64,000 bases of DNA, taken from NCBI RefSeq assembly GCF_003813865.1, contig NZ_RMVG01000008.1:1-64000 (forward strand), given 5' to 3'. The DNA comes from Candidatus Pantoea deserta (GTDB lineage: Bacteria > Pseudomonadota > Gammaproteobacteria > Enterobacterales > Enterobacteriaceae). How positions within the stretch are numbered: position 1 is the first letter of the stretch; each line of letters starts with the position of its first letter. The position numbers were made by a program, and so were the translations under genes. This document shows, in pieces, positions 58,571 to 64,000 of this stretch. Under the pieces are notes generated by a model that had not been told where the DNA came from, did not search any database, and saw only the letters and a list, made by a program, of their open reading frames with translations.

Positions 58571-59150
58571 CTAAACCGGCGGCGGTGAAGCCCGTTCCTG
58601 TCCGGCCAGCGCGCAGGTCTGGGAGCATACATAAGTCTCTGACCTCAATAAGCCTTGCGAATTAAACCGTCTGCGGCTAAGCCCGTTCCCGTACGACCAG
58701 CGCTCAGGGTCTGGAGCATATATCTGTATTCGGCCTCAATAATCCTCTGGGCATTAAACCGTCTGCGGCGAAGCCCGTTCCTGTACGGCCAGCGCAGGGT
58801 CTGGAGCATATATCTGTATTCGGCCTCAATAATCCTCTGGGCATTAAACCGTCGGCGGCGAAGCCCGTTCCCGTACGGCCAGCGCGCAGGGCCGGGAAGC
58901 ATACATAAGTCTCTGACCTCAATAAGCCTTGCGAATTAAACCGTCGGCGGCGAAGCCTGTTCCCGTACGGCCAGCGCGCAAGGTCTGGAGCCTATATCTG
59001 TATTCGGCCTCAATAATCCTCTGGGCATTAAACCGTCGGCGGCGAAGCCCGTTCCCGTACGGCCAGCGCGCAGGGCCTGGGAGCATACATAAGTATGTGA
59101 CCAGGCACGAGCACTGCCCGGACGGGAACGGGCAAGTAAGCCAGGTTTAA
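58571..59150. repeat. Six tandem ~91-bp repeats derived from an ERIC-like element
   Basis: Units begin at 58571, 58662, 58754, 58844, 58936 and 59028 (periods 91, 92, 90, 92, 92). Each opens with TTAAACCGTCGGCGGCGAAG (or close) and runs through GCCCGTTCCCGTACGGCCAG. Two kinds of second half alternate as A-B-B-A-B-A. Type A contains GGGAGCATACATAAGT and CCTCAATAAGCCTTGCGAA, and type B contains GGAGCATATATCTGTATTCG and CTCAATAATCCTCTGGGCA. The array sits between convergent rspR and fbaB and ends exactly at the fbaB stop codon. Open frames across it merely reflect the repeat. Confidence 0.9.
59028..59150. repeat. Complete ERIC-like imperfect palindrome
   Basis: The last unit of the array continues into an inverted right arm. 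TTAAACC at the left pairs with GGTTTAA at the right end, and GCCCGTTCCCG pairs with CGGGAACGGGC. The centre CCTGGGAGCATACATAAG plus TATGTGACCAGG forms its own hairpin. The total, 123 bases, and the core resemble enterobacterial ERIC elements (about 127 bases, core GGAGCTTACATAAGTAAGTG). ERICs are non-autonomous palindromic repeats transcribed within intergenic regions. Confidence 0.75.
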
Positions 59151-60203
59151 TCAGGCGATAGTCACTTCCTTAGACAAATACACATCCTGCACCGCATTGA
59201 TCAGCGCCACGCCATCCTTCAGCGACTTTTTAAATGCCTTGCGTCCCAGTATCAGCCCCATGCCGCCTGCACGTTTGTTGATGACTGCCGTGCGTACCGA
59301 TTCAGCAATATCGGTTTCACCCGCAGACGCGCCGCCTGAGTTAATCAATCCTGCGCGACCCATATAGCAGTTCGCCAGCTGATAGCGCACCAGATCGATC
59401 GGGTTATCCGTAGTCAGCGTGCTGTAGACTCGCTCGTCGGTATGTCCAAATTTTACCGCCTTGTAGCCGCCATTATTCTCTGCCAGCTTCTGCTTAACGA
59501 TGTCTGCGCCGATCGTGGCCGCCAGATGGTTGGCCTGTCCGGTCAGGTCGGCGCTGGCATGATAATCGACGCCGTCTTTTTTAAAGTCGTTATTTCGCAG
59601 GTAGGCCCAGAGCACCGTCACCATACCCAGCTCATGCGCGCGCTCAAACGCAGCGGAGATCTCTTCTATCTGACGACGCGACTGCTCGGAACCAAAATAG
59701 ATCGTCGCTCCCACCGCCACCGCGCCCATGTTGAACGCCTGCTCGACGCTGGCATAAAGCGTCTGATCGTACTGCGTGGGATAGCTCAGGGTTTCGTTGT
59801 GATTAAGCTTCACCATAAAGGGAATACGGTGCGCATAGCGGCGCGCTACCGAAGCCAGCACGCCATAGGTTGAGGCGACGCAGTTACAGCCTGCCTCTAT
59901 GGCCAGCTCGACAATATGTTTAGGATCGAAATAGTGCGGGTTAGCCGCGAAAGAGGCGCCTGCTGAATGCTCAACGCCCTGATCGACCGGCAGGACAGAC
60001 AGATAACCGGTACCCGCAAGGCGTCCGGTGTTGTACAACGTCTGCATATTGCGCAGCACCGCAGGGGAGCGGTTATTGTCGATCATCACGCGATCGACAT
60101 AATCCGGACCGGGTAAATAGAGGTTTTCCGCGGGCAGAGCCAGACAGCGATGCTGAAGAAGAGAATCCGCGTCCTGGCCCAGTAACTGTACGATGTCCGT
60201 CAT
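59151..60203 (-). CDS. fbaB: Class I fructose-bisphosphate aldolase
   Basis: A 350-residue Schiff-base (DhnA-type) aldolase that cleaves fructose 1,6-bisphosphate, used in E. coli chiefly during gluconeogenic growth. It contains [15 protein letters not shown] near residue 60, [16 protein letters not shown] near residue 124, ADIVKQKL near residue 230 (Lys suited to Schiff-base formation) and [13 protein letters not shown] near residue 285. The ATG at 60203 follows AGGAG and gives the family length. The longer open frame upstream is non-homologous. A strong hairpin occupies its leader (60226-60260). Confidence 0.93.
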   Translation of the reverse strand: MTDIVQLLGQDADSLLQHRCLALPAENLYLPGPDYVDRVMIDNNRSPAVLRNMQTLYNTGRLAGTGYLSVLPVDQGVEHSAGASFAANPHYFDPKHIVELAIEAGCNCVASTYGVLASVARRYAHRIPFMVKLNHNETLSYPTQYDQTLYASVEQAFNMGAVAVGATIYFGSEQSRRQIEEISAAFERAHELGMVTVLWAYLRNNDFKKDGVDYHASADLTGQANHLAATIGADIVKQKLAENNGGYKAVKFGHTDERVYSTLTTDNPIDLVRYQLANCYMGRAGLINSGGASAGETDIAESVRTAVINKRAGGMGLILGRKAFKKSLKDGVALINAVQDVYLSKEVTIA

Positions 60204-60225
60204 GTTAACTCCTGTCAGAAATGGG

Positions 60226-60260
60226 GTGATGCGCCGACCCAGGCCGGCGCGCGCCATCAC
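60226..60260 (-). promoter_or_regulatory. Hairpin in the fbaB leader
   Basis: GTGATG (60226-60231 region) pairs with CATCAC (60255-60260), and an inner CGCCG pairs with CGGCG, giving a GC-rich stem about 25-55 bases upstream of the fbaB start codon and close to its AGGAG site. No T run follows that would make it a terminator. Confidence 0.35.
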
Positions 60261-60351
60261 AGCCTGACCGCCGCACCAGGACGACGCAAATTGCTGACTC
60301 CATTTTTCAGACGGATCCGTAGCAAAATTATCCAGATCAGGGCATTTTTCC

Positions 60352-61152
60352 CTACCACCAGCGATGGAAATGGTGCACTGGCCCAATGCCCTTGCCGACC
60401 TCCAGCGTATCGGCCTGCATCAGCGCCTGTTGCAGCCAGGCTTTGGCTTCGCGCAGCGTCTCCGCCCAGTCAGCGTGACGCGGCCGCAGCGCCGCCAGCG
60501 CGGCAGAGAGCGAACAGCCGGTGCCGTGCGTATGTCGGGTATTGACGCGCGGCGCGGTGAATCGCTCGGCTCCGGCGCGCGTGATCAGCCAGTCCGGGCT
60601 TTCAGTGTTGCCCAGATGTCCCCCTTTCATCAGCACCGCCGGACAGCCGAACGCCAGCAGGGCTTCCCCCTGCGTCAGCATTTCGTCCTCATTTTGCGCT
60701 GGCGCACAGTCCAGCAGCGCCGCCGCTTCGGGCAGATTGGGGGTGATCAAGGATACCTGCGGCAGCAGCAGCTCACGTACGCTGGCAATGGCGTCCGGCG
60801 ACAGCAGCGCATCGCCGCTTTTCGCCACCATCACCGTATCCAGCACCACACAGGGGATGTCGGCTCGTTTCAGCTTTTCCGCCACCACCTGCACGATGGC
60901 GGTTTCAGACAGCATACCGATTTTTGCCGTGTCAATGCGCACATCGTTTAAAACGGAATCGAGCTGGGCGCCGACAAACTCAGGTTCAATGCGGTAGACC
61001 GACTGCACGCCACAGGTGTTTTGCGCCACCAGCGCGGTAATCACGCTGGTGCCATAAGCCGCAAGCGCTGAAAAGGCCTTGAGATCGGCCTGCACCCCTG
61101 CCCCGCCGCTGGGATCGGTGCCGGCAATCGTCAGAGCGTTGATACGTTTCAT
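60352..61152 (-). CDS. thiD: Hydroxymethylpyrimidine/phosphomethylpyrimidine kinase
   Basis: A 266-residue ribokinase-fold enzyme that makes hydroxymethylpyrimidine pyrophosphate for thiamine. It starts [27 protein letters not shown], has [13 protein letters not shown] near residue 103, LMKGGHLGN near residue 176 and the anion-hole motif [15 protein letters not shown] near residue 206. The ATG at 61152 overlaps the thiM stop as ATGA. An upstream in-frame codon would only extend into thiM. Co-transcribed with thiM under the TPP riboswitch. Confidence 0.95.
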   Translation of the reverse strand: MKRINALTIAGTDPSGGAGVQADLKAFSALAAYGTSVITALVAQNTCGVQSVYRIEPEFVGAQLDSVLNDVRIDTAKIGMLSETAIVQVVAEKLKRADIPCVVLDTVMVAKSGDALLSPDAIASVRELLLPQVSLITPNLPEAAALLDCAPAQNEDEMLTQGEALLAFGCPAVLMKGGHLGNTESPDWLITRAGAERFTAPRVNTRHTHGTGCSLSAALAALRPRHADWAETLREAKAWLQQALMQADTLEVGKGIGPVHHFHRWW

Positions 61153-61943
61153 ACGCGCGCCTCCTGTGCCTGTCGCCACAGAGCGTCAATGAAATGCATG
61201 GCGAAATGACCCGGCGCATCAGCCTGCGCGGCGGCACGCTCCCCCGCCAGCGCCATCACGCGGCAGGCGCTGGCAACGTTGTTCAGCCGCTCGCCGGGCA
61301 GGCTGCAAAAAGCCGCGACCACGGCGGAAAGCGCGCAGCCTGTCCCCACGACGCGCGTCATCAGCGGGTTGCCGCCGGATATGGTCAGCGTCTGGCTGCC
61401 GTCGGTAACATAGTCAACCTCGCCGCTGATCGCGACCAGCGTGTGATGCGTTTTAGCCAGCTCACACGCGGCCTCCAGCGCCGCTTCCGCCTGATGCTGG
61501 GTATCTACCCCGCGTCCGCCGCGGCTTTGCTGTGCCAGCGCCAGAATTTCAGAGGCATTACCGCGTACAGCAGCGGGTTGCAGAGCCAGTAACTGCTGAC
61601 AGAAGTCGGTGCGCAGCGTCAACGCGCCGACCGCGACAGGATCCAGTACCCAGGGCGTCTGGGCGTGATTTGCGGCCTGAACCGCAGCCAGCATGGCATC
61701 GCGACGCTCGCGGGTTAAGGTGCCCACGTTGATGAGTAAGGCATCGGCCGCAGCGGCAAACTGCCTGGCTTCATCAGGGTCGATCACCATAGCGGGCGAG
61801 GCGTGCAGCGCCAGCAAAACGTTTGCGGTGAAATTTTGTACGACATCATTTGTCATGCAGTGCACCAGCGGCGACTGTTGAACAAATCGGGAGAGAACGG
61901 GCGCGAACTGCGCATCAGAAAAGCGTTGAGGCTGGTGGATCAT
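61149..61943 (-). CDS. thiM: Hydroxyethylthiazole kinase
   Basis: ThiM phosphorylates salvaged hydroxyethylthiazole for thiamine synthesis. The 264-residue ribokinase-fold protein contains [22 protein letters not shown] near residue 24, [11 protein letters not shown] near residue 100, RGNASEI and [15 protein letters not shown] near residue 203 with the catalytic Cys. The ATG at 61943 is chosen because GGGAG lies about five bases upstream. ATGs at 61946 and 61988 are less well placed, the last abutting the riboswitch. First gene of thiMD. Confidence 0.92.
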   Translation of the reverse strand: MIHQPQRFSDAQFAPVLSRFVQQSPLVHCMTNDVVQNFTANVLLALHASPAMVIDPDEARQFAAAADALLINVGTLTRERRDAMLAAVQAANHAQTPWVLDPVAVGALTLRTDFCQQLLALQPAAVRGNASEILALAQQSRGGRGVDTQHQAEAALEAACELAKTHHTLVAISGEVDYVTDGSQTLTISGGNPLMTRVVGTGCALSAVVAAFCSLPGERLNNVASACRVMALAGERAAAQADAPGHFAMHFIDALWRQAQEARV

Positions 61944-61991
61944 CATAGCTCCCAACCGGCGAACAAGAAGGCGAATGCGGTCAGGCATCTG

Positions 61992-62068
61992 ACTTCCCTA
62001 CGCTGGCATTATCCAGATCAGGTAATACGGGTTTTTCTCAGCCTTCACAAAGAAGGGCACCCCGAGTC
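61992..62068 (-). promoter_or_regulatory. TPP (THI-box) riboswitch
   Basis: On the minus strand the conserved order is complete: ACTCGGGGTGCCCTTC, GGCTGAGA, ACCCGTATTACCTGATC, TGGATAATGCCAGC and GTAGGGAAGT. It lies about 50 bases upstream of the thiM start, as in E. coli thiM, where thiamine pyrophosphate hides the ribosome-binding site. Translational control is likely, since no terminator follows the aptamer. Confidence 0.96.
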
Positions 62069-62122
62069 ATTTACTGCAAAATCAAAATATTGCGATTAAT
62101 GCTTCTCATTAATCCCTGCTCA

Positions 62123-62146
62123 GGATAGTAATGCCAGCGGGAAGTC
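62123..62146 (+). repeat. Inverted partial copy of the riboswitch 3' arm
   Basis: Read on the plus strand, this 24-base segment repeats the 3' end of the TPP aptamer that lies on the minus strand at 61991-62014. The blocks TAATGCCAGC and GGGAAGTC are identical and differ only in small spacers. The upstream bases TGCTCAGGAT also resemble the aptamer's TGATCTGGAT. The two copies are therefore complementary arms 108 bases apart. The upstream half of an aptamer (CTGAGA motif) is missing, so this is not a second riboswitch. Confidence 0.7.
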
Positions 62147-62286
62147 TTGTAAACGGCAAATGCGCTCCTCCTGGATCAGGTGTGACAGATTGAGTGGCAC
62201 AACTAACCATTCATTCTTTAGCCATAAATCCTGACGAACAGTAGAATAGGGTAAGTTAAATCAGGAAGATTCGTTTTTATATCAGC

Positions 62287-62300
62287 TGTAAATATTTACA
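62287..62300. repeat. Perfect palindrome next to the integrase remnant
   Basis: TGTAAATATTTACA is a perfect 14-base palindrome 25 bases beyond the end of the integrase remnant. The TGTAAA/TTTACA arms resemble TyrR half-sites, but the two-base spacer is wrong for TyrR. The role is unknown. Confidence 0.4.
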
Positions 62301-62324
62301 ACAGCCCGACGCCGCTGTTCTTTG

Positions 62325-62861
62325 TTACCCAAATGGCGGTATCGGAAGCTTCTCCAGAATATCTTTATTGCCAGTCAGAAAGGTTTTAAACAACATCTTC
62401 AAAGGCTTGTGGATTGACTCAGCGCCAGCCAAATCTTCAGGCGGCACATCATCACACTCTGTCAATTGCTGAACAGCCATCGACCGGTATGGATGCACAG
62501 CGCGCTTTGGCAAGTTTTCAACGATTTCCATTACCTGCTTAATATCTTGTCTGGTAATCGTCGTTACGTCTGTAAATGCGCCCAGGACTATCTACAGGAC
62601 CTCAATAAAGCGTTCATTGGCTTGTGAGATAGCCTTAGTCCAGCTTTTGGACTTTGCCTGTTTATACATATTCCATGCGCCAGCGAGTGTTAATACATGC
62701 TCTGGTTGTGCTTCAGTTTATTCTTCCTGCTCTTCTGGAGGAGCAACGACCTTGCGGTATTCCTGAACAGTCATCGGCTGAATATTGCTCTGGTCCTTAT
62801 TGATGGAATGCTTTATCTCTTCCCCTATAACATAACCGCTTCTCCTTATTGAGTTTATCTC
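62325..62861 (-). pseudogene. Remnant of a phage/island-type tyrosine integrase
   Basis: A minus-strand frame open except for two stop codons (62718-62720 and 62592-62594) reads like the N-terminal and core-binding part of a site-specific integrase. Segments such as AWNMYKQAKSKSWTKAISQA, NERFIEVL, TITRQDIKQVMEIVENLP and ESIHKPLKMLFKTFLTGN are typical of the family's SAM-like domain. The frame ends at PPFG where the catalytic domain (Arg-His-Arg-Tyr) should begin, and nothing resembling that domain follows. A 68-codon piece (62325-62531) is open from an internal ATG but is only a fragment. Further decayed sequence may extend toward 62980. Confidence 0.75.
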
Positions 62862-63351
62862 TTAAAACCTTTTCCAGCACTCAGTCAAATCTACCTGACT
62901 ATTCTCTACCCCCTCACTTTGAGCAAGATCAAGAACAACCAGAACATAAACTTTAGGTTTTACCCTGCCATCTCAAAATCAACTGAAACCCGTTTAATTA
63001 TTCGCAGCCGGTTATTACACACGTGACATAAAAAAGATGAGATTCGCAATGAAACCCCTACCTCTTAAGAGGTATTACCAGTTAGCGCGATTCAGCATGA
63101 TCACGATCAACTATTGAGAGGCAGAAAAAAGGCCTAATGCTGCGGGTTCAGATTATAGCGACCAGTAGAAACAGCATTTTTTTATTAAAAAACGAGCCAA
63201 TATTTACGCTGTCACTGAAGAGACAAGTCGTTTTTTTAACTGACTTTTTTGTCGCGCTAAAGCCTGTCTGTCTTATCTCATTATAACTATTACTATTCCG
63301 TCATCACGCTAAATAGCTTTATTCAATCGCAGTCGACATTTGGGAAGCAAA
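62862..63351. other. Gene-free AT-rich stretch upstream of the 65-residue protein
   Basis: About 490 bases with no credible gene. Short readable pieces near 62880-62970 on the minus strand may be further integrase remnant out of frame. A perfect 16-base palindrome lies at 63059-63074. I see no tRNA, terminator or other mobile-element end here. Confidence 0.5.
63059..63074. repeat. Perfect 16-base palindrome
   Basis: TACCTCTTAAGAGGTA is perfectly self-complementary. It lies in a gene-free region, about 200 bases beyond the integrase remnant. It could be an operator, a recombination site or chance. Confidence 0.4.
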
Positions 63352-63549
63352 ATGAGGTTTTTTTCGTTTATTCCGCATCGTCACCGCTGGCAGGACATCG
63401 TAATCTCCCGCGCCAATGCCATTGCCCCCAGCGGCAGAACCTACTATTCCACCCTGATTTCCGCACGCTGTCGAACCTGCAACCAGACGCTTTATCGCAT
63501 CTACTATAGCGATATCAGCGATGCGCAGGCGCGTCGCTGGCTGGGCTAA
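63352..63549 (+). CDS. Small uncharacterised protein with one CxxC motif
   Basis: A 65-residue basic protein starting MRFFSFIPHRHRWQDIVIS and containing CRTCNQTLYRIYY near residue 45, followed by an acidic DISDAQARRWLG tail. The two Cys and nearby His residues could hold a metal, but one CxxC alone is not a complete zinc finger. I do not recognise the family. Codon use and GC content resemble ordinary chromosomal genes, unlike the AT-rich surroundings, which supports a real gene. The ATG at 63352 is preferred to an in-frame TTG four codons earlier. The ribosome-binding site is weak. Confidence 0.55.
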   Translation: MRFFSFIPHRHRWQDIVISRANAIAPSGRTYYSTLISARCRTCNQTLYRIYYSDISDAQARRWLG

Positions 63550-63626
63550 AACCCTTTGTCGCCAGGTTACGCATTTAGCAACAACATGTTAGGCTGATGT
63601 TACCTATTGCCGATAACAGACGCGCT

Positions 63627-64000
63627 ATGCCTGGCTTGCTTGATACGCTGACCCACCAGATTTATCTTTCCGCTCCGCTGTTTATCTTAATTTTTCTTGG
63701 CTATGCCCTGACGCGCTTCGGCAAATGGCCCATTAGCATCAGCGAAGGCATGAACCGATTTGTCTTCAATGTCGCCCTGCCCTGCATGCTGTTTCGCGTG
63801 ATGAGCGACTTCTATAAAAGTCCGCCAGTGGATGTTCGTCTGCTGCTGGCTTTTTTCGGCAGCTGCCTGCTGATCTTCATTCTTGGCCGCGTGCTGGGCG
63901 CGCGCCTGTTTAAACTCGACGGCGTGGCGGGAACGGTGTTCGCGCTCGGCGGCATCTTCTCCAATAACGTTATGCTGGGCATTCCGGTGGCGACGGTGCT
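63627..64000 (+). CDS. AEC-family transporter, truncated by the right window edge
   Basis: An open frame from ATG 63627 runs off the window after 124 codons. Three to four hydrophobic segments are visible, with LFILIFLGYALTRFGKWP, GMNRFVFNVALPCMLFRVM and IFSNNVMLGIPV. These match the auxin-efflux-carrier (AEC) family, whose bacterial members include malonate and other organic-acid transporters (MdcF-like). The FNVALPCMLFR and SNNVMLGIPV segments are the conserved half-site motifs. The substrate cannot be inferred. The ribosome-binding site is weak. Confidence 0.82.
   Translation, partial: MPGLLDTLTHQIYLSAPLFILIFLGYALTRFGKWPISISEGMNRFVFNVALPCMLFRVMSDFYKSPPVDVRLLLAFFGSCLLIFILGRVLGARLFKLDGVAGTVFALGGIFSNNVMLGIPVATV

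Noticed and set aside
58645-59150. Open frames of 70-94 codons on both strands in the repeat array, encoding repeated RRRSPFPYGQR-like peptides
   Set aside because: They follow the repeat period, exist on both strands and lack ribosome-binding sites. They are a by-product of the repeats.
58571-59150. The repeat array as a CRISPR
   Set aside because: Repeat and spacer both recur, so there are only two spacer types. Units are about 91 bases and no cas genes are nearby.
60300-60345. CCTGATCTGGATAAT between thiD and fbaB as a second TPP riboswitch
   Set aside because: It shares about 15 bases with the aptamer, but the CTGAGA helix region and the 3' GTAGGGAA segment are missing. Probably chance or a small relic.
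62325-62531. 68-codon frame as an independent small protein
   Set aside because: The same frame continues upstream through two stops with integrase-like sequence, so it is a fragment of a pseudogene.

Overview
The window is a chromosomal segment of an enterobacterium of the Erwiniaceae, probably close to Pantoea, Mixta or Erwinia. The evidence is an amylovoran/stewartan-type exopolysaccharide (ams/cps/wce) operon joined to the backbone order yegH-asmA-dcd-udk-yegE-yegD-mdtABCD-baeSR-yegQ-cyaR-yegS, followed by fbaB, thiD and thiM. Species was not determined.

Layout. (1) 1-4485, minus strand: an AT-richer O-antigen-type block with rfbBDAC (dTDP-L-rhamnose synthesis), a glycosyltransferase and the start of another gene running off the left edge. 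It is preceded by a JUMPStart/ops element at 4559-4597. (2) 4918-25195, minus strand: galE, galF and the exopolysaccharide operon amsG-wza-wzb-wzc-amsC-[SGNH hydrolase-acyltransferase]-amsB-GT2-amsD-amsF-amsJ-amsK-wzx. Its control region (25196-25995) holds a candidate RcsAB box, a candidate promoter, a second ops element and a structured leader. Several intrinsic terminators lie inside the operon, which fits a need for RfaH-type antitermination. (3) 25996-37325: yegH, asmA, dcd, udk, a PAP2 phosphatase, a YegE-like diguanylate cyclase lacking the EAL domain, the Hsp70-like yegD and an OprB-type porin. (4) 37541-49678: an aldo/keto reductase divergent from the mdtABCD-baeSR efflux and envelope-stress operon. 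(5) 49679-52283: yegQ/trhP behind a consensus FNR site placed at about -41.5, the small RNA CyaR with a CRP-like site at about -41.5, and the lipid kinase yegS. (6) 52284-58519: a sugar-acid operon, rspA-rspB-MFS transporter-UxuB/YeiQ-like reductase-rspR, behind an exact CRP half-site pair. (7) 58571-59150: six tandem repeats of about 91 bp, the last of which forms a complete ERIC-like palindrome. (8) 59151-64000: fbaB, thiMD with a TPP riboswitch, a decayed tyrosine-integrase remnant, a 65-residue unknown protein and the start of an AEC-family transporter.

How it works together. Blocks 1 and 2 build two surface polysaccharides: rhamnose-containing O antigen, and a galactose-rich, pyruvylated and probably acylated secreted polymer. 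Both carry the same ops element, so one elongation factor could couple them. The sequence-level novelties are mostly regulatory: the FNR site before yegQ, an inverted partial copy of the TPP riboswitch's 3' arm, the terminator-studded ams operon and the ERIC-half array. No tRNA, rRNA, CRISPR array or intact insertion sequence was found.
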